Positions 53,580-64,000 of a stretch of DNA of 64,000 bases are shown in pieces. This DNA comes from Zonotrichia leucophrys gambelii (lineage: Eukaryota; Chordata; Aves; Passeriformes; Passerellidae). The notes beneath the pieces are model-generated. The model was not told the DNA's origin. It saw nothing but the letters and a program-made list of their open reading frames with translations, and ran no database searches. The stretch lies in NCBI RefSeq assembly GCF_028769735.1, contig NC_088170.1:53973585-54037584 (forward strand), given 5' to 3'. Position 1 is the stretch's first letter. Every line of letters starts with the position of its first letter. Made by a program: the position numbers and the translations under genes.

Positions 53580-56500
53580 GTAAGCAAACCATCAAAATAT
53601 GAGAAACCTTTATTTAATCTATTTTGTTTTTCAACCAGTGGTTTTAGATGCCACCTTGAAGTTTTTGTATGCTTTTTACGTGCTTTCTTTAAAGCCTTTT
53701 TCAGAGAACTACTGTTTATTATGTACATTGCACTGTTGTGGAGTGGCATTAAAAATGCAGTAACTTCCTCAGAGAAATTACTAAGTGATCAAGTGATCTG
53801 TCTTGTCCTCAGAACGTTTGGTTTGAGTTTTTTTGTCAGACTAAGTTATGTTGTGTTTCCACTTGTCATTCGTTGTACTTCTAAGAATTAACTGCTGAAT
53901 TCGGAATAGTAGGTGCAGCTGATCTTCATATTAAGGAAAAAAGCCGAGCTCAAACTTAATTTTATTTGTAATTTTGGATTCTGAGCCCATTTTTCTAATT
54001 TTAAGAGATACAAAATGAAAATTACAATTGTGTATGTAAGTTTTGAATCTTGTTCATCTCACATAAATTAAGAATAAGCTTGTAGTAGTGTAATATCTAT
54101 GTAAGTTTTACAAAGAGCCTTCAAGGAAGTGTTTCCCTTGTGTAGCAGAATAACTACTCCAGAGGTGTTTCTGAAATTTATGTTTGTATGATTACAACAC
54201 TAGTATATTTGTTTACCTTTTGAATGAAATTCTTACTAATTTTAGAGCAGTAGTTTGGAAGGTTTCTCAAATAGGCAGCAGTTGCATGTGCAGGCTCATT
54301 TCCTGTCCTGTGACTGGACTCTGAATGCACAGAAGTGAGGGCTTTTAATGTAATGCAATGCCTTTTAAATAGCTGGCTCCAAGTCTCAGGTAGGGAGCAA
54401 TTAAAGCTGGTTAAATTAATCTAAATGAGTATGTGTTTGGAGACTGCAGTTCTTTCCTGTAATAAGTTTTGTTAATGTAAGAAGCTACTTATTGACTGAC
54501 TTTGACAAACAGCCTTCAGCTCCTGTGCAGTGTTTACAAACATCAGATTGATTGCTCTGTCCTGTTAGGACTGGCTTGTTAAAATTTTTTTTGTTGCTGT
54601 TTTTTGATGCACTGCAGAAAAACTTTATTTGACAGTAGGTCACTAATACTGCTATTTAAACAGGAACTGCTGTCCATGGAAGGAGAAGTTGGTGTATAAT
54701 AGTTTGACTTTCTCTTTATTAGGATAATCCCAATTGGTAGTGTAGTGTTATTTTGTTTTGCTTTCTTTGGGACACTGTAAGAAAGGACATGAACTAAGAG
54801 TTGAGGGTTAGAAAGTATGTTCTTAGCTGTGCCTCTGGCAGCTCCTTCCATTGGCAACTTTTAAAAAAACCAGACCCTAAAAAGATGCTGTTGTCAGATG
54901 GCTTTTTTTAAAATAGTCATTAGATGCCAGGATTAAACATAAAAGGCATTTTATTCTTTCTTTTTTTTCATGTTAATGATTGACTTTCTTTTCAAGACTG
55001 CAGAGAAATTCAGCATTCTTCTATTTATGCATCTCTTCATATTTCTAGAAACAAGTACAATTCCTATTCTGTATGTCATAAGTGTAAAAAGTGTACAGTT
55101 CAAAGGTATTTTAAAGTTGAGCTTTATTATAAATTGTTTGTCTTTGGCTAAGAGAGACCCTTGCTTAAGTACTCTTTGTAACGTGAACATGTTCAGTCCT
55201 AGAAAACTGATCCCTGAATTAAAAGTGAAACAAGTGGGCATATTAAAAGGAAAAGTGATTACACTGCAGACCCAAATCTCTAGTTTTAGAACCAAAGTTG
55301 TCCAATTTCCTTTGACTGTTCTTCAATTTTTGTCTGTTTAGGAAACACTTTTGTGTTTCCGTAGGAATTAAGTACATAAAGTATTAAAAAAGACCCATAA
55401 AGTATTAAAAAATTATTTGGATCATTTCACAGTAGGCTTCATTTATGTTATTCTTTTTCTCTAATCTGTTTATTAAATACTCTTTTTTTCCTTTGGAGCT
55501 GAAGCATGATTTTTCAGAGGCCTTGAGGAAGAGCAAATAAGTGATTTAATTTACTAGAAAATAAATATATAAACATAAACATATGTTTAAGCATAAACTG
55601 TGTTTAAACACTAGTGCTTTTTTACCTGAAGAATTTGATTTTAATATGTTTTCAACATCTCTGGAAATTGAGGCACATGTGGAGATGCTTGGTTTGGATT
55701 GGTTTGTTAATACCTAGGCTGTACACCTCCTCAGCACATTGCTGGCTCTTCAGAGTTGGTAGTTGGAGGAGTGCACAAATATGAAGATCATAGTGGAGGA
55801 AAGCACGTGGTGGATGCAGTCCCTGAGTACATCTGGTGAAGCTTGAGGAAAACTAATTAGCAATTTATGTTCAGTTTAAGGAGAAGGATTTTGTATCCTT
55901 TTCGGGATAGTTGGAGTATTTGAATGACTGAGCACTTTGGTAACACAGTTTTTAATAATTCTGGTTTCCAAAGCAATTATCCTAATGTTCAGGATGTTTT
56001 TCATAGTTTCTATGCAACTTTTGTAGCTTATGAACCTTTCTGGATCAGCTTACCTTAGGTTGAGTTTCTGTGCTACTGCATTGAATGACTTCTACCAGAA
56101 TTTCTTCCACAGATCTCATATTCTACACTTTTTGCAGTTAAACTACATAGTGTCATTCTCTAGGTCATTTATAATTAATTATATGATCTCTCAGAATTTA
56201 ATCTGTGAACTGCTGATTTAGGGGTGCAGATCAGAAGTTGCTAAGCATTGATCCTTTGATGATAGGAGATAAATGCTTGCCTCCCCTGCCTCTTCTTTTT
56301 TCTCTTCTTTTGTAATTTATTTTTAATGCTGGGCTTATATCTGTCCTGTTGCCTAGGTATTTTGGAAAGTCTATACCTGAGTATCTACTTCCAAAGGTGC
56401 ACTAGTTCATCTTGGAGCCTTGAGGTGGTTTCAGTTTTCAGTGCTGTCAATGCTGACCTGTAACTTGCTTAGCTCTGGTAATAATGTATGGGACTACCAG

Positions 56501-56976
56501 GGAACTTCTGTGCCTGGAGGTTGTGTATCAGACCTGCCTGCAGAGATGTGTTGTCTCTTTACTTGAAATTTCTGTTCAGTTCTTACTGAAATACCAAACT
56601 CTTGAACGTGGCGGCTTGCACTGTACTGTTCACACTAATTAGTTTTTATTTGCCTGTTTTTGATGGGCTTTTTTGTTTGTTTCTTTGGGTTTTTTGATTG
56701 TTTAAAGGTAGAAATGGGGATCATGTAAAAGTTGTGTTCCTGGGAAGGGCCAGAGCAGCTGTGCTGTGTAGGGAGGAGAGTGGCAAAGGACATCTGAGAC
56801 TTTTCCACTGTATGGGAGGGACAGGCAGTACCTGCTGCTCTTGGCAAGTGGTAGTCAGAAAGTGGTCTTCCACTGCCACCAGATAGTTTGGCTGAAGAAA
56901 ATGGCAAATTTGTTCTTGAAGTTTGGTATATGCCACTAGGGATGTGTAATGGTTGAATTTTGCTTAGTAGAGAGAT

Positions 56977-56978
<2 letters not shown>

Positions 56979-57009
<31 letters not shown>

Positions 57010-57014
57010 AAAAA
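56979..57014 (+). repeat. C21-A15 homopolymer block
   Basis: Twenty-one C are followed directly by fifteen A, in BRD1 intron 2. It is a compound mononucleotide tract with likely length polymorphism and possible i-motif/G-quadruplex structure. Confidence 0.9.
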
Positions 57015-58569
57015 TACTAGAAGGATTTTGTTTAGACTGCAGGTCCAGAATTTTCAAATTAGGAAATCCTAACTTTTGGGGTTGTCTTGGCAATCTAAAT
57101 CTGGCTGCTTCTCTCTGTCAGTTATCTTGCACTGACTCTGCTCAATTTCTTGTGTGTTTTTTGTTTTTTAATCTGCTGCTGCTCATCCTTGTCCTTTGTA
57201 AATGTTACCTTATTCAGCAAGCAGAATGAACATGTGCAGCAGAAGTGTTACAATGTTAGCTGGGAAAACTACATGGTTTCTCTTATTTTTGATTGCTTAG
57301 TTCTCTACTACAAACAGCATTGGTTTTTGTAGCCTCTTGATCTTGTGTGTCAAAAGAGGCATTTAAAAATATTTGCTTGTTAGCTAGTGTCAATATTCAC
57401 ATTATTTAAAAATGCTGTGCTACTACAATATTGTAGCCATATAGTTGGAGGGAAATAGAATGTGATATGAAATATTTAATCTACGGTATTTTAAAAGTAT
57501 ACACTGAGATACAGTGTAATCTGCTTTATTAAAATGCCATTCCTGCAAGTACTGCTCTGTTAAATGGAATCTGGCATTAAAAGCATATAAATATTTGCTT
57601 TCATCTTTAGTTTCTCTTTCTGCAAACATGGCATGTTTGTTATGTCTGAAATTAAGAAAACATTTGAAATGCAATACCTGTATAGAAAGCAAAGAATAAG
57701 TAGAAAAGCCCCACTTTTATTAGAAGTAGGAACACTGTATGTTGTTCCATGAGGTTTGTTGCATCATTAATGTTAAAAGAGAATTATAAGATTGTTATGA
57801 AAGTAAGGTAATAGCCTTACTGAGAGCAAAAATTGCTGAGACTCTTACAAAAAACATTTTCAGCTCTTCTGACAGATCAGCATTTATTTGCCCCACCTTA
57901 ACTGATTTCTTTATGTTGATCTTTGGTTTTATTAGGAGGAATACTGTTCCTGGTAGTAAGCTGGATTTCTGTTACTGTGTCTCAAGGCAAAACCAGTATT
58001 TTCTTTTGGTTTATGATTTACCAAATTGAGCTATCTTGAACTTTCTTACCAAGTAATTAAATGTAGTCTTGTTATCTTAACACAGGAATATTGATTGTCT
58101 CTGAAAGGAAGTATGGACCAGAAAAATAATAAACAGAAAGTGTTGAAGTGCAGTAGGAGGGGAAAGGAATATTAACAAAGCCTTCAAGGCAGTGTTAGTC
58201 TGCATTCACAGATCATGCTTTTTATTCATTTATGTAGCTTGTGGATTTCTTTTGGGGATTTTTTTAAAACGTTTTTTAGGGTACTCTCGTGTTTTTTGTT
58301 TTTTTTTATAAGTTCAAAAAGTTTTCAAGGTGGGGGTAAAGAACAAGAAATGTGGCTTAAAATTCATCATAAAAAAAGCTATTGAAAAATACTGCTGGGG
58401 CCAGCATTGCAAAGAACTTGGAAGGTGAATAAATCCAGACCAATGTCTGTTAGCTCATTATCCTTGAATATACATGTATTTATAATTTACAGAATGGTGT
58501 GAAAATGCTTATTTTAATTCCAGGGGAGCATGATGTAGGTACAGCCTTGTGACTGTACCTGACACTTGG

Positions 58570-58600
58570 ATCATAGAATCACCTGAGGGGAATGCCAGAA
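58570..58600 (-). mobile_element. Possible CR1 3'-terminal fragment
   Basis: The text 'atcatagaatcacctgaggg' resembles the reverse complement of a CR1 3' end. It is only about 30 bases, so chance similarity is possible. If real, it is antisense to BRD1. Confidence 0.35.
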
Positions 58601-61600
58601 ATCTTCAACTGCTGATGTTTCTTGTCTTGTCACATTGTTTGACTTTGACTTTCTGTTACATGTAGAAACTACTCCTGATGTCATCCTGATCTCTTTGCTT
58701 AAATAAAAAAATAATTTTCCCTAAATTAAAAAAACTACTGTGGTGTTCGCTAGTTTTGCCTCAGCAGTATTTAAAAAAAGTAAAGGTAACTTTAGAGCAT
58801 TATTTTGAAGTTAGTTCATCTTGACACTGGTTGGCTTATTAAATAAGGATTAATTAATGTGTTCAAAGAAGTTAACTTATTTAGTAAATTGTAAAAGTAG
58901 ATTTTGAGTAAAAATACTTTTTTTTTCTTTTGTTTATTTTACGTGTACAAGGCCAAGAAGCTTAAAGCAAATTAATGTTACCTCTGTAAGGCATTTCATT
59001 AATACTCTATGTGCTTTCTAAGGGGTTTGGCCCACAATGAATATATATGTGATACTGCAGTTATGAAAACCAAGACCTATGTGATTTTGTTTTTCAGAAC
59101 TTCTGAGTTTCACCAGTTATGTGAACTTCTATTCAGTTTTTTTTGGTGCCAAGTAGAGTATGTTGTGATTTGTGCCATAGCAAAACATCTAAAGAATGCA
59201 TTGTCTGAAGAACTGTGTCCTGGCAGTTTTTTTATTCAATGATCAAGTTACAGAGTGCACAAAAAATTAGAAGATAAATTTTATTATCTTATTACAGATC
59301 AAAATGTGATTTTTGTTTAATACATCTGATGTGAATTTAGCCTTTTGATATTAGATACCAAAATATCATGTGTGGTCATTATATATGTATAGGACCTTGC
59401 AGAGGTATATGTGCACATACAGTTTTTTCTGAGAAGAGATTTTTCCAGTGTGACAGGGTGGGAGGTTTTCATTGTTTGAGATGGGTTTGGTTTTGGTTTT
59501 TTATTTTATTTATTGTTTTGGGTTTCTTTCCTTTTCCAGAGTTTTGGAATATGACCAACTCTAGTTGCTAGAACAGGAAGAAGATAACAGAATTAACTGA
59601 AATAACAGTGTTTTCTTACTTCTTCAGTTCACTGTTTTACTTTTCCTGTCCAAGCAAAATTTTACAAGCTGCTTGCTCAAATAGAAAAATAGGGGGTTCA
59701 CAGTCATGTAAGCAAAACAAAGTGCTTCCTACATATGCATTCAAAATTATTTAAATACCAGTAAATGTTAAATAAAGAATAGGAACCTGGAGAGGCTTTC
59801 AGGCTCCAGAAGATATATCAGTAGATTAAATACACACTGTTAGACTTCAGCTTAGGAGAGGCAAATTCAGTAGCTAGACTTTTAAAACATAACAGTCCAA
59901 AAGGAATAAAACCTGCAAAGTAGTTCTAATTAAGAAAGTGTATTTGTTGCATGTGGATTCTGCAGACTTGTGTTGCAAAAGTTATAATGAAATATTTTTC
60001 AGTCTTTCCAGGATTTGATAGGCACTCTGTTAGGCACCTGTCTTACTTCTGCTTGGTATTAAAGGAATGTTATCCTTTTTCAAGAGGAAATAAAGACGTG
60101 CAGATGGATTCTGACTTTTACATAGTTATTCATTTGCCTGCGTTGTCTTTCAAGTTGGTCAGAGCAGTTTGAGGCGTTTTTATTTTTAAGTTAATAAGTC
60201 ATATAGTAACTTTCATCTTTTATTGAAGAATAGGGTAACAAAATTGTGGTTTTTCTCTGTTTAAAAAAAAAAAAAAAGTGTATTGAAAGGCAAGTTTTAC
60301 AATTTCAAAAGTTGCTGATGCCACAGATTTCCATGGGAAGAGTAGAGAGAGTTTCATCTGTCCAGATGGGCATTCTGGTCTTCCAAAACTGAAGTTTTTG
60401 GCTATGGAGCCAGGAGGAGTAGTTGGTAAGGCTCCAGAATTAATTTCAATTCCCTAAATAAATTCTTCCTAACTTTTTATTCTAGTTTTATGCTAATTGT
60501 CTTCCAGTAAGTTTCATTGGAATTTCTATAATTATCTGTAGAGAAGTCCTGTATCTTTTCTTTTTCTTACAAGTCTGAGTACATTTTGTGGAACTTTGCT
60601 GAACAAGGATTGAAAATTCAAGTGTTCTGGAAACCCAGTTTACTTTGTTTGCAACTTGTTCAATAAATTTTTTTAACATTTTGTTCTGACAGGTTTTTAA
60701 ACACACCTGCCCTCTTTGTGTGGGAAAAGAAGGGTATTTTATTTTCTCTGTAAAGTGGAACATAATTTGATTGTTAATGGGTATTAGCATAGGCCAAGAG
60801 AAGCTGGTATGTTACTGATACTGAATGAAATTTTACAGGCTATAATACAGTTTTCCTGTGTTGTGTGTACCCTTAGTAGTGCTATGCTGGATAAAGGACA
60901 ATGCAAAATAAACTGATAAAACTGGACACTCAGGACAGGCATGGTAATTAAAATACTAGGGTTCATTCATGTTCAAAAATTGCTTAGTTTTAATGGATAT
61001 ATGATCTTCCTTTGGGTGTTTGATTAATACAGGTTCTCATATTGAGTTCCTTGTGCTTGAGTTACTATAATAATGTTGTCAAAATCACATACTTACTCAA
61101 GAAAACCTTCTCTCCAGTTTGTATGTCAAAAACTTAAGAATATTGAGGTAAAATAATGCCTGTGGAATTAAAAAGCATGTATGCTCTGTGCAGTGGTTAG
61201 TAAAGATAGATAAAAGAGTGTCTGATTGTCTCTCATTGGCTTTCTGAGGTTAAACTGCCACACCGTTGGTTACCAAAAATACTGGTTTCACTTTTCCCTG
61301 TAACCAGTTGCCATATTGCCACAGTGAAATGTAACTGGAACTGGGAGAGGAAGTCATGAGTCAAAGAAGGCAGCTGTGAGATTTGCTAATATGTTAAAAG
61401 CACATCTCTTACATTGACAAAATTTCTTTTATGCATTTCTGTAAAAGGTGAGGAAGCAAGGACTGAGTAACACACTCAGTTCTCTGAATGCATTGACCAG
61501 TGCATTGAATGTGTCATCCTTTACAGGGCAGATTATCCATCCAGTGTCTCCATGTGAGGAGAGTGTAGGTGCTGTTTCAAGGGTTTGGTTCAAAAGGGAC

Positions 61601-64000
61601 CCTTGCCTGTTTAAAGACAAGCAGGGAATTGATATCCCCATTTGTAGTGCACACCAATGTTTTACAGGGCTGGGGCTGGGGCAAGGAAGTAATTCTGGCT
61701 CACTCAGTTGGCTGTGGCACAATTAAAACAGTTCTGAAAAATGTTTTTGTCATCTGTAGTTTTGGCATGTAGTTCTGAAACAACAAAACCGAGAATCAGA
61801 ATGACTGCTAGTGCTAAAACATCAAGAGGCTGCAGTGGTCATCAGCTTGAAACCTAATGTTTCTTTTATGAGACCAGCTAGATAGCAGCAGTCACTGAAT
61901 ATCATTGGAACAGTCACCTTTTTAAGAATTTTTAAATTCCTCTATCAGTGTACTTTGTTTTAAATAACTGGTAAGTTGGGGGAAAATAATGGATTTTTTT
62001 TCTCCTAGTAGTTAATATGCTTGACTTGCCTTTAGAAAATAATACAGAAAGCTGGGTTTTTTTGATGTGCTTATACTGGAAAAAGTGCTAGTGTGAACAG
62101 ATTCCTTAGCAAAAAAAAAAGCCTTTGCTGAGGTGTTTTCTGTAGTTCTGGGAGGTGCCCCAAGTTCTCTAAGCCTTGCCTCTGAATTGGGGATTTATCA
62201 GTGTACTGACTGTAGCAATTAATCCTGTCATGTCCAAGTCAGATCCTGGATTGCAAAATGATGATGTTTTTAAACAGCTCTACCTTACCTAGCCCAAATA
62301 CATGCCTTTTTTTTTTTATTCTTCAGGGGTTTTTTATTGCATCTTTGATGGGGAAAAAAAAAAAATAAGTAGAATGTATGGAAAATTCGTTTAAGTGGTG
62401 GGAGCTTCAAAGTCAGTACCCAGTCTGTGCATCTTACAGGGTTCTACAGCAGTGCTGTCTCATTTCCCCAAAATAGTTGTATTGCCCATCAGAATTTAAG
62501 GTGCTTGGGACAGTAAAAGTGCCTGGAAGTATCAGACTAAGCAAAAGGATGGTTGAAGAGCTGTGATATAGGTAGTGGGTAGTTAGAGTCTAGCAGCAGA
62601 TGTAACATCATGCTAGCACTGAGTTCATGGTGTAGAGGCTGTGTAGATACCTGCCACGTGAAGAGTTTCAGAGCTCTGTATTTTGACAAGTATATATAGC
62701 TGCTACCCATGTGTTGTTTAAATGAAATACTTGGTTTAATTTAGAGGGGAAGGTAGAGACAAGCAGTTTCCAACTACTTTTAAAGTAGTCTCTGCACTCC
62801 AAATTACCTTCTGTCTATTTATATTTTGAAAGTTGGAAAGGGTCTTCTGTGAACATCTTTCTTGAGCTTCTTTTAACACTCTGCTATTATAATTATGTAT
62901 GAATAGAATGGTTTGTTATGTGAATTGGCAAATGTACTTAAAGCTGTAGTTAAAGATGTTTGCTTAGTCTTGCCACATCTGATGGGCATGAAGCCAAGGC
63001 ACCTTTCTTCATGTTATGATTCTCTGATCTTTCCAAATAGCTGTGTATTTGGCTGTGCTTTTTCTTGACTTGGTTCAGTAGGTTTTACCGTTTCCAAGAG
63101 ATTTGTGAAAGCAATTATTTGACTTTGATTGCATTCTATAATTAGTTGTAATTATGTTGTTTGAAGTTTACTAGGGTCACATCTGTTCTGCATTGAGTAA
63201 ATAAATCTTTGTGGAGCCTGTGTCTGCCTTCCAGTGAAAGATGTACAAGACAGTCTGAAGTCCATCTGCAGACCTAAGCTTTAAATTAAGCTAGAATTTT
63301 TCAAGAATGCCTAACTAGCTTAGTTATTAAGTAAAAAAAAAAAAAGCCATTGAGAAACCAAAGGACACAATGGCACTGTATTTTAAAGAAAATCTGGGTT
63401 TGCTCTGCCTTTACCTGGTGATGACTGAAAATTTTAGCTATAATTAGTAGCACTGAATAGACCTATTGCACCTTATCTTCTACTCAGTTCAAAAAACCCC
63501 AGGGATAGATGACCTTTGAAGTTGAAGTACACTCACTTGTATGTTAGCCTGAAAAATATTTAGTTTTCCCAGATATTCTTAAAAAAACATTTTACCCAAG
63601 ACTTACTTCTAACTTTACATTTTCTTTAGGTGTTTTGACTGCTTAATTTTTATCACTTACCTGCAAAACTGCTTTCTTCCTAATATAAAAAGGAGAAAAG
63701 TAGAAAAACATTAGTATGTATATTCAATTGTGATTCTTGTTTAAATGTCTCATACTGCTCTACAAATCAGATACTTCTTGAGTTAATATTTGCTTGGTAT
63801 AGTAAGAAGTTTTGCAGAATGTGCAAAAAACCCCCTGCTATCAGTTGTAGAGTTTTGCTGTGGGTAGTAGTAACGTTCTGAGTGAAGAATTAACAGATTT
63901 CTTTTGTCATTGTCAATGTGTCTGTAACTGTTTTACATCCAGCTCTCTTTCCAGCTCACCCCTGCCCCCAGATGAAGGAAGCATCCCTTGCAATGCAGGA

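Larger units (their letters stand above)
53580..64000 (+). other. BRD1: BRD1 intron 2 (start; continues past window)
   Basis: It begins with the donor GTAAGC at 53580. The remaining 10.4 kb is AT-rich with a C21-A15 block (56979-57014), scattered A/T runs and a small CR1-like piece near 58570. I looked for the next BRD1 exon (expected to begin with LNRIANQ-like residues) and did not find it. I see no other gene. Confidence 0.65.

Noticed and set aside
54951..55341. Overlapping ORFs of 114 and 123 codons on opposite strands
   Set aside because: They are AT-rich intronic sequence with hydrophobic, low-complexity translations and no recognisable domain.
53580..64000. Next BRD1 exon
   Set aside because: I looked for a plus-strand exon beginning with the expected LNRIANQ-like residues and an RKKQF-like motif and found none. 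It probably lies to the right of the window.

Overview
The window looks like a piece of a bird chromosome (another sauropsid is possible). The evidence is five truncated CR1-type LINE 3' ends, split genes with GT-AG introns, two strong CpG islands in otherwise AT-rich DNA, and three genes whose proteins I recognise as vertebrate ALG12, ZBED4 and BRD1. Their order and orientations match, as I recall it, the human 22q13.33 block, read here as ALG12(+), ZBED4(-), BRD1(+).

Layout. 1-5.3 kb: the 3' end of ALG12, made of the last 23 bases of the penultimate coding exon, a 3,974-base intron holding a CR1 copy, the final coding exon and a probable 3' UTR. 5.3-12.9 kb: convergent intergenic DNA with one CR1 copy, grading into the 3' UTR of ZBED4. 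12.93-16.45 kb: the whole ZBED4 protein on the minus strand in one uninterrupted exon. 16.5-37.3 kb: the large first intron of ZBED4, with three CR1 copies and several small AT-rich repeats. 36.4-37.9 kb: a CpG island holding the likely ZBED4 promoter and non-coding first exon. 37.9-47.4 kb: intergenic DNA between the two divergent genes, with a 14-copy pentanucleotide array and a quasi-palindrome. 47.45-48.8 kb: a second CpG island with the likely BRD1 promoter and non-coding exon 1. 48.1-52.2 kb: BRD1 intron 1. 52.2-53.58 kb: the first coding exon of BRD1 (EPL1-like region plus the complete PHD-knuckle-PHD module). 53.58-64 kb: the start of BRD1 intron 2. The rest of BRD1, including its bromodomain and PWWP domain, lies beyond the window.

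The three genes do not form one pathway. ALG12 is an ER mannosyltransferase of N-glycan precursor assembly. ZBED4 is a nuclear DNA-binding protein derived from a hAT transposase. BRD1 (BRPF2) is the scaffold of a histone acetyltransferase complex. They are linked by old conserved gene order.

I found no CRISPR array, operon or unknown multi-gene system. The less ordinary items are a perfect 42-base direct repeat lying on both sides of the ZBED4 CpG island, a 15-base-pair quasi-palindrome, a C21-A15 homopolymer block, the TGGTA array, a 48-codon upstream ORF in the predicted BRD1 leader, and loss of the usual first hAT catalytic aspartate in ZBED4.
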